This document shows, one piece after another, positions 13,582-20,797 of a DNA stretch of 29,106 nucleotides. A program made the translations under genes and the position numbers. The stretch is from Bacillota bacterium (GTDB lineage: Bacteria; Bacillota; Clostridia; Christensenellales; Pumilibacteraceae): positions 1-29,106 of the forward strand of contig WQSV01000003.1 of NCBI GenBank assembly GCA_009787685.1, written 5' to 3'. Every line of letters begins with the position of its first letter. Within the stretch, counting starts at the first letter, position 1. Under the pieces are notes generated by a model. It searched no databases. It had not been told where the DNA came from and saw nothing but the letters and a program-made list of their open reading frames with translations.

Positions 13582-15585
13582 TTAGATCGTTTTTTGAACT
13601 AGTTCACTCAATTCTGTTCCGTCAACTGGAAGACCAACTCCAAGCATAGCAAGGCTTAAGAGGAGGTCAGCATAATTTTTAAGAGTGCTGTGATCGTCTT
13701 TTAGTGCTTGTTGCATTTTTGAAAAGACTGAATGGTTTGGATTGATTAATAGTATTTTTTTCGCTTTCGGGGCTTTCATCATTGGGTTTGGGGCGGGGAC
13801 TGCTCCGAGAACTTTTTCCATTTCGATTGTGATTTCTCCCTCGCTCGTTAGAGATGTTGCGTGGTCAAGAATTTTTGTCGAGAGTCGAACATCGAAAACT
13901 TTTCCTTTGAGGTGGGTTTTCACAAAAGTCAAAAGCTCTTTTGCAGTGTCTTCTTCCTTCATTAGCTCGTCTTTTTCGTCATTCGAGAGTTCAACCGCAT
14001 CGGGAGAAGTGACTGGCAAGAATTTTTTTTCTCCATACTCCATCAAAACTTTCATGACGAATTCGTCAATCTTGTCGTGGAGGAAAAGAACTTCATATCC
14101 GCGCTCAAGAACAGCAGCACAGTGGACACTTTTCTTGATTTTTTCCGCGTTTTCGCCGACTGCATAGTAGATGTATTCTTGAGAAACACCAGCTCTTTCA
14201 ATGTATTCTTTCAAACTTGTCAAATTGTCGCTGTTTGAAGAGTTGAAAAGCAACAAATCCTTAAGATTGTCTTTGCGAATACCAAAATGTTCATATGTTC
14301 CAAATTTCAACGCAGTTCCGAACTCATTGAAGATTTTTTCGTATTGCTCGCGGTTATTCTCGAGTGTTTTTTTGAATTCATCCAAGATTTTTTTCTCAAG
14401 AGAGCGTGAAATTAATTTGAGGTGTTTAGTGTGTTGCAAAATTTCTCTTGAGATATTGAGTGGGAGATCAGAGCTGTCGACAAGCCCTTTGACGAATGAA
14501 AGATATTCCGGCAAAACATCAGAGCATTTTTCCATGACAAGAACACCTTCAGAATAAAGTTTCAGACCATATGATATTTTTTCGCCTCTCATGAATTCAT
14601 CAGAAAACCTTGAAGGAATGAAGAGAAGTGTTGAATAAGACACAGTTCCTTCAAGGGACGCAAAAATGTGCTTCAGCGGAGGGTTGAGGTCGCCAAACTC
14701 CGACATATAGAAGGAGTTCAATTCTTCGTCTTTAACTTTTGATTTTGGCTTTTTCCAAATAGGAATCATTGAGTTGAGAGTTTTCAACTCTCTTGTCTTG
14801 GAGGTTTTTGGAGTTTTTGCTCCTTTTTTTGATGCAGAGGTCTTGCTCTTGGTGTCTGCTGAGTCATCCGTTCCAATATCCTCTTTAATTATTTCCACTT
14901 CAACTGCAAGTTCTTGTTCGAATCTGATTGGATAGCGAATATAGTCAGAATATTTTTTGATTAGCTCCTCAATAGTGTCTTCATTAAGAAATTGAGAATA
15001 TCTAAAATCATCATCATCTTCATGAAGTGTCAAAACTATTGCAATGCCACCGCTTTTGTCTAAAAGCATAGAGTTTATTTTTGATGAAGTCGCAACTGGA
15101 GCAATTTCATAACCATCGACCCCATGGCTTGTCCACAAAAAGGTTTCCTTTGTTCCGAATTTTTTTGAAATGACTTCAATTTTTTTTGCGACCATAAATG
15201 CAGAATAAAATCCAACTCCAAACTGTCCGATTAGTCCGCTGTTATTTTCGTCACTTTTTCCATCTTTTTTGTTATCTTCTTGAAGTTTTTTCTTGAATGC
15301 AAGTGTTCCGCTTTTTGCAATGGTCGAAAGGTTTTCTTCAAGGTCTTTTTCGTCCATTCCAATTCCGCTGTCGCGTATCGTCAATGTTCTTGCGGTTTTG
15401 TCGAGTGAAATGATGATTTCAAAATCAGTTGTCGCCTTGTCGTTTGTCAGCGACAAGAACTTCCTTTTGTCTAATGAATCCGAAGCATTAGAAATTAACT
15501 CACGCAAAAAAATCTCCTTGTTCGTGTAGATGGAGTTAATCATGAGTTCAAGTAGTCTTTTTGATTCAGCTTTAAATTCTTTCAT
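13582..15585 (-). CDS. htpG: Molecular chaperone HtpG (bacterial Hsp90)
   Basis: ATP-dependent dimeric chaperone. The N-terminal GHKL ATPase domain shows ELISNASDSLDKRKFLSL (about 29-46), DSGIGMDEKDLEENLSTIAKSGT (about 72-94) and GLIGQFGVGFYSAFMVAKK (about 116-134). The middle domain includes GVLVMEKCSDVLPEYLSFVKGLVDSSDLPLNISRE, and the dimerisation domain follows. At 667 residues it is some 35-45 longer than typical HtpG. The extra is a Lys/Ser/Thr-rich linker (about 237-266, DSADTKSKTSASKKGAKTPK) between the N and middle domains, reminiscent of the charged linker of eukaryotic Hsp90. The promoter predicts a leaderless mRNA. It ends at the shared terminator. Confidence 0.95.
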   Translation of the reverse strand: MKEFKAESKRLLELMINSIYTNKEIFLRELISNASDSLDKRKFLSLTNDKATTDFEIIISLDKTARTLTIRDSGIGMDEKDLEENLSTIAKSGTLAFKKKLQEDNKKDGKSDENNSGLIGQFGVGFYSAFMVAKKIEVISKKFGTKETFLWTSHGVDGYEIAPVATSSKINSMLLDKSGGIAIVLTLHEDDDDFRYSQFLNEDTIEELIKKYSDYIRYPIRFEQELAVEVEIIKEDIGTDDSADTKSKTSASKKGAKTPKTSKTRELKTLNSMIPIWKKPKSKVKDEELNSFYMSEFGDLNPPLKHIFASLEGTVSYSTLLFIPSRFSDEFMRGEKISYGLKLYSEGVLVMEKCSDVLPEYLSFVKGLVDSSDLPLNISREILQHTKHLKLISRSLEKKILDEFKKTLENNREQYEKIFNEFGTALKFGTYEHFGIRKDNLKDLLLFNSSNSDNLTSLKEYIERAGVSQEYIYYAVGENAEKIKKSVHCAAVLERGYEVLFLHDKIDEFVMKVLMEYGEKKFLPVTSPDAVELSNDEKDELMKEEDTAKELLTFVKTHLKGKVFDVRLSTKILDHATSLTSEGEITIEMEKVLGAVPAPNPMMKAPKAKKILLINPNHSVFSKMQQALKDDHSTLKNYADLLLSLAMLGVGLPVDGTELSELVQKTI

Positions 15586-15592
15586 GCTCCAT

Positions 15593-15621
15593 ATAATACC
15601 ATATTATTAAGTCGCAGTCAA
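15593..15621 (-). promoter_or_regulatory. htpG promoter, leaderless spacing
   Basis: On the minus strand TTGACT (15621-15616), a 17-bp spacer and TATTAT (15598-15593). Seven bases separate the -10 from the ATG at 15585. No CIRCE-type heat-shock inverted repeat is seen. Confidence 0.7.
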
Positions 15622-15718
15622 ATATTTTTTGGTCAAAATCAATCATTATCTTGAAATTGAGTCGAAGAAAACGACAGGTTTCGACTCGCAAAATAGTTTA
15701 AAAAATGCAAAAAATCGT

Positions 15719-15747
15719 TTGACATACAAACTATTTTGAGCTATAAT
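15719..15747 (+). promoter_or_regulatory. Consensus leaderless promoter of the thioesterase gene
   Basis: Perfect TTGACA (15719-15724), a 17-bp spacer and perfect TATAAT (15742-15747). Six bases separate it from the ATG at 15754, so transcription should start on the A of ATG. Confidence 0.85.
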
Positions 15748-15753
15748 ATTATT

Positions 15754-16161
15754 ATGAATTTGAAGAGATATAAAAGAAAAGTCTATTATTATGAGACCGA
15801 TGCACTTGGAATTGTGCATCATTCTAATTTTATTCGTTGGCTTGAAGAAGCAAGACTTGATTTTTTTTGTCAACTTGGCGTTGACTATGAAAAACTTATT
15901 GAAATGGGTATTGCAATAATTATTTGTGGAGTTTCGTGTGACTACAAAAAGATGTTCAAGTTCAACGAAGAATTTGAAATTGAACTTAAAATTTTGGAAA
16001 TGTCAGCAGCAAAATTTAGTGTTGGCTACACTGTTTTTCACAAAAACCAAATTCATGCAACGGGGAAAACAGTTCATTGCGGAGTCAAGGACAACAAAAT
16101 AATATCATTAAAAAAAACACTTCCAGAAATTTATGAAAAAATGGAGATATTTATTAAATAA
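15754..16161 (+). CDS. YbgC/FadM-like acyl-CoA thioesterase (hot-dog fold)
   Basis: A 135-residue protein of the 4-hydroxybenzoyl-CoA thioesterase-like family, which hydrolyses acyl-CoA or acyl-ACP thioesters. YYYETDALGIVHHSNFIRWLEEARLDFF (residues 11-38) is the family signature, with Asp in ETDALG as the expected catalytic residue and the long hot-dog helix following. VSCDYKKMFKFNEEFEIELKI is the central strand pair. The true start is the ATG at 15754, because the -10 box occupies 15742-15747; a longer reading frame from TTG at 15736 would begin inside the promoter. It is divergent from htpG and convergent with pfkA. Substrate chain length cannot be told. Confidence 0.88.
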   Translation: MNLKRYKRKVYYYETDALGIVHHSNFIRWLEEARLDFFCQLGVDYEKLIEMGIAIIICGVSCDYKKMFKFNEEFEIELKILEMSAAKFSVGYTVFHKNQIHATGKTVHCGVKDNKIISLKKTLPEIYEKMEIFIK

Positions 16162-16211
16162 AAAAATGACTCTCAAAAAACAAATTCAGAAGTTGTTGGA
16201 CTATTAGGAAT

Positions 16212-16255
16212 AAAAAAAAGTAGAGACAGATTTTTTAGTCTCTACTTTTTTTTTT
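16212..16255. terminator. Strong bidirectional terminator
   Basis: AAAAAAAAGTAGAGAC (16212-16227) pairs with GTCTCTAC plus T-run (16238-16255). It lies between the convergent thioesterase and pfkA genes. Confidence 0.9.
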
Positions 16256-16275
16256 GCAAACGCAAAAGTGATTTG

Positions 16276-17235
16276 TTATTTTGAAACAACACATGCCATT
16301 TCAAAAAGTTCTTTGTTGAAAGGCTTTTTTATTTTTAGTGCTTCGAAGATATCCATGTCGAAAATTTCGTTGTTTTTGATTCCAACAACCCTCCCGCTTT
16401 TTCCGTTCATTAAGCAGTTCACTGCAAGAGAGCCGAAACTTGTTCCCAAGAATCTGTCTTGCATTGTTGGAGAGCCACCGCGTTGAATGTGTCCAAGAAC
16501 AGTGATTTTGACGTCATGTGAAGTGTTCTCGCGAATATTGATGGCGAGTTGATGGCTTGAGCCAACACCTTCTGCCATGACAATAATCATGCTTTTTTTG
16601 CCTTTTTGATAGCCTTTTTCAAGCGTCTTGTAGAGCTTTTTGATGTCGGGTTTCACCTCAGGAACGAGAATAATTTCCGCACCTCCACCAATTCCAGAAT
16701 AGAGAGCAATGTCTCCACAATCGCGCCCCATGACTTTGACGATTGCGACTCTTGAGTGAGAGGACATAGTGTCGCGGAGTCGGTTTATTGAGTCAAGAAC
16801 CGTGTTGCAAGCCGTGTCGAAGCCAAGAGTAAAGTCGGTATAGGCAAGGTCGTTGTCAATTGTTCCCGGAATTCCGATGCATGGAATTCCGCATTGAGTC
16901 AGTCTTTCAGCGCCACGAAAAGAGCCATCACCACCGATGACGACAAGCCCCTCAATACCCTTTTCTTTGAGTGTCGAGACTGCTCTTGCGGTTCCCTCGG
17001 GGGTTGGAAACTCAAGGCATCTTGCGGATTGCAAAATTGTTCCGCCACGTTGAACAATATCGGAAACATCAGTGGATTTCATTTTTTGAAGTCTGTTTTC
17101 AATAAGTCCTCGATAACCTCTCTCAATGCCAAAAACTTCAACTTTGTTCGCAATAGCCGTCCTAGTCGCAGCTCGAATCGCTGCATTCATCCCGGGAGCA
17201 TCGCCCCCACTTGTCAATATTGCAATTTTTTTCAT
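16276..17235 (-). CDS. pfkA: ATP-dependent 6-phosphofructokinase
   Basis: Phosphorylates fructose 6-phosphate to fructose 1,6-bisphosphate, the committed step of glycolysis. TSGGDAPGMNAAIRA (8-22) and VVIGGDGSFRGAE (98-110) form the nucleotide site; the second Gly of GGDG is the usual mark of ATP rather than pyrophosphate use. GTIDNDLAYTDFTLGFDTA (124-142) carries the catalytic Asp127, and VKVMGRDCGDIAL contributes to the sugar site. Length 319 is standard. The promoter ends six bases before the ATG. It is monocistronic and ends at a strong shared terminator. Confidence 0.96.
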   Translation of the reverse strand: MKKIAILTSGGDAPGMNAAIRAATRTAIANKVEVFGIERGYRGLIENRLQKMKSTDVSDIVQRGGTILQSARCLEFPTPEGTARAVSTLKEKGIEGLVVIGGDGSFRGAERLTQCGIPCIGIPGTIDNDLAYTDFTLGFDTACNTVLDSINRLRDTMSSHSRVAIVKVMGRDCGDIALYSGIGGGAEIILVPEVKPDIKKLYKTLEKGYQKGKKSMIIVMAEGVGSSHQLAINIRENTSHDVKITVLGHIQRGGSPTMQDRFLGTSFGSLAVNCLMNGKSGRVVGIKNNEIFDMDIFEALKIKKPFNKELFEMACVVSK

Positions 17236-17241
17236 GTTAAT

Positions 17242-17271
17242 AGTATAGCCGATTTAAATGAGTGCTGTCAA
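17242..17271 (-). promoter_or_regulatory. pfkA promoter, leaderless spacing
   Basis: On the minus strand TTGACA (17271-17266), an 18-bp spacer and TATACT (17247-17242). Six bases (17241-17236) separate it from the ATG at 17235. Confidence 0.75.
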
Positions 17272-17379
17272 ATGAATAATGTTTAATTTTTTCAATATTC
17301 AGTGTTTGGAATCCAAAATCTCAAGATTTCTTCAACGCATTGCTTGCGAGAAAAGCGAATGTTTTTGACTCAAAAGACT

Positions 17380-17409
17380 TGACGAGTTTGTGAAATTGTG
17401 ATATTATTG
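17380..17409 (+). promoter_or_regulatory. Promoter of the GH13 gene
   Basis: TTGACG, a 17-bp spacer, then extended -10 TGA-TATTAT. It gives a leader of about 30 nt with TTTGGAG before the ATG, so this gene is not leaderless. Confidence 0.65.
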
Positions 17410-17440
17410 ATTAGAATAATGATTTGGAGAATTACATATT

Positions 17441-19273
17441 ATGGTCAAGTTTAATCCATTAGACATCAATTTCAAAAATCCGATTGGGGCACAAAAGGCT
17501 GGAACGAATGCCAATTTCCGTCTTGCTTTTGATCGTCCTTCAGCGCCTGAAGATGTCTATTTGTGTCTCACTAAAAATGGTGAAGACCAAGTTCGCTATG
17601 CAATGGAGTTTGTTGACAAATCCAGTGAAGGAGAGTTCACATATTCAATTAATTTAAGTGTTCATTGCAGAGGGCTATATACGTATCATTTTATTGTCCA
17701 CACCAAGAAAGACGAGATTTACATTGGCTCTGACGAAGAACTTAACGCGGTTTATGGAAAAGGCGGGGAGTGGCAATTGACTGTTTTTGACGGCTTTGTG
17801 GAGTCCGAATGGCTTAATTCATCGGTGATGTATCAGATTTTTGTCGACAGGTTCAATGTTGGCGAACCAAGATTAAAAACGAAAAAAGGCATGGTTTATC
17901 GCGATGATTGGGGCGGTGTTCCAGTCTATTTGCCAAACAGCGAAGGAAAGATTGTCAACAATGATTTATTTGGCGGAAACCTTCGCGGTGTTATTAAAAA
18001 ACTTGGACACTTAAAATCAATGGGAGTCAAAGCCATCTATTTGAACCCAATATTTGAAGCAAGAAGCAATCATAAATATGACACTTCAAACTATAGAAGG
18101 GTTGATTCAGATTTTGGAACGAATGAAGAGTTGCAAGAATTAATCAAAAAAGCTGATAAAAAAGGCATGAAAATTATTCTTGATGGAGTTTTTTCCCACA
18201 CAGGTGACGATTCGATTTATTTCAACAAATATGGAACATATGACACCATTGGGGCATATCAATCAAAAGATTCGGCATATGCAAGTTGGTATCGTTTCAC
18301 TGATTTTGAAAACAGAAAATATGAGAGTTGGTGGAACTTCGACACACTTCCGAATGTTGACGAAAATAATCCACAATTCAACGAATTCATCAACGGTCCC
18401 GAGGGAGTCATTGATTTTTGGACAAGAATGGGCTTGGGCGGATGGCGCCTTGATGTTGCAGATGAACTTCCGGATGAGTTTTTAGACAACCTTTATCGTG
18501 CAACAAAGCGTGCGAACCCAGAAGCTGTTGTCATGGGCGAAGTTTGGGAAGACGCGTCAAACAAAGAGAGCTATGGCAAAAGAAGAAGGTTTTTGAACGG
18601 CGGTCAAATGGATTCGGTCATGAACTATCCGTTCAAAGAAGCAATTCTTGAATACGCTGTTTGGGGAAACTCTCAAGTTCTCTCAAAAGCAATCATGACC
18701 CAAAAGAACAACTACCCAAAGTGCGTGAGAAAGAATCTCATGAACATGCTTTCAACCCATGACACAGCAAGAATCTTGACTGTTCTCGGTGGAAAGGATT
18801 TGGATGCGGATGTCAAAGTCAAAGCAAAAAGCAAGCTTAATCAAGATGAGATGAAATGGGCAAAAGCGAAACTAAAAATCGCCGTCACACTCCAGTTCAT
18901 GCTTGAGGGAGTGCCGTGTGTCTACTATGGTGATGAAATTGGAATGCAAGGTCATCATGACCCGCTCAACAGAGGTTGCTTTGTTTGGGAAAAACGTGAC
19001 TCAAAAGTTTTGAAACTTCACAGAGTTTTGGGAAAACTGAGGTTTGAAAAAGAAGACATTTTTAAACATGGCGAATTTGAAATAACAAAAAGCACAGGTG
19101 GATTGTTTTTCTGTGCATGGACTCATGGAAAAGAAAAAATACACATCCTCTTAAACAACAGTGACGAAGATTTTAACTTCGTTCCAGCATCAAACCTTGT
19201 CGATATTCTGACCAACAAATCATATGACGGAGTCGTTAAGAAAAGAGACTCGGTCGTGTTGATAAAAAGTTAA
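17441..19273 (+). CDS. GH13 alpha-glucan hydrolase (neopullulanase / cyclomaltodextrinase type)
   Basis: A 610-residue cytoplasmic enzyme that should cleave alpha-1,4 (and perhaps alpha-1,6) bonds of malto-oligosaccharides or pullulan. An N-terminal beta domain (1-120) is followed by the (beta/alpha)8 barrel. AIYLNPIFEARSNHKYDTSNY (198-218) and KIILDGVFSHTGDDS (244-258) are conserved regions V and I. GGWRLDVADE (333-342) has nucleophile Asp338, VVMGEVWED (363-371) has acid/base Glu367, and STHDTARI (438-445) has Asp441. All catalytic residues are present. No signal peptide, so it likely acts on imported oligosaccharides. The neighbouring pfkA supports a sugar-use role but is not co-transcribed. 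Confidence 0.9.
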   Translation: MVKFNPLDINFKNPIGAQKAGTNANFRLAFDRPSAPEDVYLCLTKNGEDQVRYAMEFVDKSSEGEFTYSINLSVHCRGLYTYHFIVHTKKDEIYIGSDEELNAVYGKGGEWQLTVFDGFVESEWLNSSVMYQIFVDRFNVGEPRLKTKKGMVYRDDWGGVPVYLPNSEGKIVNNDLFGGNLRGVIKKLGHLKSMGVKAIYLNPIFEARSNHKYDTSNYRRVDSDFGTNEELQELIKKADKKGMKIILDGVFSHTGDDSIYFNKYGTYDTIGAYQSKDSAYASWYRFTDFENRKYESWWNFDTLPNVDENNPQFNEFINGPEGVIDFWTRMGLGGWRLDVADELPDEFLDNLYRATKRANPEAVVMGEVWEDASNKESYGKRRRFLNGGQMDSVMNYPFKEAILEYAVWGNSQVLSKAIMTQKNNYPKCVRKNLMNMLSTHDTARILTVLGGKDLDADVKVKAKSKLNQDEMKWAKAKLKIAVTLQFMLEGVPCVYYGDEIGMQGHHDPLNRGCFVWEKRDSKVLKLHRVLGKLRFEKEDIFKHGEFEITKSTGGLFFCAWTHGKEKIHILLNNSDEDFNFVPASNLVDILTNKSYDGVVKKRDSVVLIKS

Positions 19274-19289
19274 AGCAAAAGAAAAAAAC

Positions 19290-19380
19290 AAATAGCGAAC
19301 AAATTGTGTAGAAGAATGGCAAAATAGAAAATTGCAGAAAAAATTGACCTGCACTATTCGCTTATTCACTATTCACTAAT
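19290..19380. repeat. Heptamer-arm repeat upstream of ppa
   Basis: Left arm AAATAGCGAAC (19290-19300), core AGAAAAAATTGACC, right arm CACTATTCGCTTATTCAC then TATTCACTA (19352-19378), partly complementary to the left arm. It ends just before the ppa ribosome binding site. Confidence 0.65.
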
Positions 19381-19396
19381 AAAAGGAAGGAAACAG

Positions 19397-19921
19397 ATGA
19401 ACATTTGGCACAGCGTCCGAAAGGACAGAATCAGACCCGACAAGTTTCTCGCAGTGATTGAAATTTCAAAAGGGTCGAAGAAGAAGTATGAGCTAGACAA
19501 GGAAACTGGTCTTCTCATTTTGGATAGGATGTTGTATACTGCAACGCAATATCCAGCGAACTACGGGTTCATTCCAAGGACTTATGCAACAGACGATGAT
19601 CCGCTTGATGTTCTCGTTCTTTGCGGTGACGCGCTCGACGGTTTCACGACGGTTGAATGCTATCCAATAGGAGTCATGAGAATGCTTGATTCAAAAGTTC
19701 CAGACGATAAAATTATTGCGATTCCATTAAAAGACCCAACTTGGAATTTCTACAAAGACATCAAAGAACTTCCTCCCCACATCATGGATGAAATAGTCCA
19801 CTTTTTCACGGTCTATAAGCAGTTGGAAAAGAAAAAAACGACCAATTTCCAAACACTATCAGTGAACGAAGCAAAAGAAATAATCCAAAAATCCATAGCC
19901 GCTTATAACGAAAAATACTAG
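19397..19921 (+). CDS. ppa: Inorganic pyrophosphatase, family I
   Basis: Hydrolyses pyrophosphate released by biosynthesis, including tRNA charging. ATQYPANYGFIPRTYATDDDPLDVLVL (about 52-78) is the family I signature with active-site Asp residues. GVMRMLDSKVPDDKIIAIPLKDP carries the remaining metal ligands; the Glu usual in the DE pair is Ser here (LDS), while the flanking Asp residues remain. The 174-residue length is normal. AAGGAAGGA gives a strong ribosome binding site before the ATG, unlike smpB and mnmE. Stand-alone, with no clear terminator after it. Confidence 0.94.
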   Translation: MNIWHSVRKDRIRPDKFLAVIEISKGSKKKYELDKETGLLILDRMLYTATQYPANYGFIPRTYATDDDPLDVLVLCGDALDGFTTVECYPIGVMRMLDSKVPDDKIIAIPLKDPTWNFYKDIKELPPHIMDEIVHFFTVYKQLEKKKTTNFQTLSVNEAKEIIQKSIAAYNEKY

Positions 19922-20167
19922 AGTCTTTGTTCTTTCGTTGGGAAAAAAACGGATAATCTTGTTTTTAATAATCCAGCTGACTCCATGTCAAAATAGAGTC
20001 ATTGATTCTTTTGTCGAGGCGGATGTCTAAAAAATTGCATTACATTGCGCTTGACAGTAAAAATAAAATCTCGTCACACAGTTAATGTAATTAATGAAAC
20101 AAAGCGAAATAAATCAAAAATTTTAAAAAGTTGTGTTGTTTTTTCCACAACGCAAAAGGATAAGCAA

Positions 20168-20575
20168 ATGAACGAACAAAATTCGGAAGAGCAGAATTTT
20201 GATGGGGCGTCGGACGACAGAAAAGATAAAAAAGTGACGAAAGCTTTTGGAATTGTTGCTCTGATTGTTGGGGCGGTTGCAACTGTTTTGGCGATTGTGT
20301 TTTTTGTGGTTGCTTTGAGTGGTTTTGTTACTCACCAGAACGCTTCTAATGATGGAGGAATTATTATTCGTGTTTTGCCTGTTCTTTTGATTGCAATTTT
20401 TTTGCCATTCATCATAACTACTTTAGTCATTGGCGGAATTTTTGGAAACATTCAAAGAAAAATAAATAGGCACAACGATGTATTAGGTTTAAAGGTGATG
20501 ACAATGTTAAACTTGGCATTGGACATTTCAACCGTTGTTTTCATGATTCTGGGCTTGGTCTTCTCAATTCTTTAG
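20168..20575 (+). CDS. Small membrane protein, function unknown
   Basis: A 135-residue protein not recognised. Residues 1-25 are acidic and charged (MNEQNSEEQNFDGASDDRKDKK), and three hydrophobic segments follow at about 26-52, 66-93 and 112-134. There is no catalytic motif. I chose ATG 20168 over a longer reading frame from 20045 because AAAAGGAT lies about seven bases upstream and the longer N-terminus is unconserved-looking and Lys/Arg/Asn-rich. A terminator hairpin (20659-20702) lies downstream and overlaps the next gene's promoter. The three-span plan resembles the protein at 4084. Confidence 0.6.
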   Translation: MNEQNSEEQNFDGASDDRKDKKVTKAFGIVALIVGAVATVLAIVFFVVALSGFVTHQNASNDGGIIIRVLPVLLIAIFLPFIITTLVIGGIFGNIQRKINRHNDVLGLKVMTMLNLALDISTVVFMILGLVFSIL

Positions 20576-20658
20576 GAGTCTTCAACTCTTATGAAAAGGT
20601 TGACTCTAAAGTCTGACAAATGTAAATACCTCAATTTGAAGTGAAAAAATTCAAAATC

Positions 20659-20704
20659 AAAAAAAGTCAATTTTCGTCATTAAAAACGAGTTGACTTTTT
20701 TTTG
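20659..20704 (+). terminator. Terminator overlapping the next promoter
   Basis: AAAAAAAGTCAA (20659-20670) pairs with TTGACTTTTTTT (20691-20702), with a small inner TCGT/ACGA helix. The 3' arm contains the -35 box of the following promoter. Confidence 0.75.
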
Positions 20705-20719
20705 TTTTTGTGATATGAT
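20691..20719 (+). promoter_or_regulatory. Promoter of the 452-residue membrane protein gene
   Basis: TTGACT (20691-20696), a 17-bp spacer and TGA-TATGAT (TATGAT at 20714-20719), leaving a leader of about 70 nt with AAAGGA before the ATG at 20798. Confidence 0.65.
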
Positions 20720-20797
20720 TGATGAGTCAAGTTTGCAATCGGTCATGGGGTTCAAATTGAAAGAAAGCAGACTTGAAAAAACAAAGGAAAAACAATC

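Noticed and set aside
13742..14557. Plus-strand open frames of 141 and 118 codons opposite htpG
   Set aside because: Antisense shadows of the conserved htpG coding sequence; Ser/Phe-rich translations typical of the reverse of Lys/Glu-rich genes.
20045..20167. N-terminal extension of the 135-residue membrane protein
   Set aside because: No ribosome binding site at 20045, whereas AAAAGGAT sits correctly before ATG 20168; extension is low-complexity Lys/Asn-rich.
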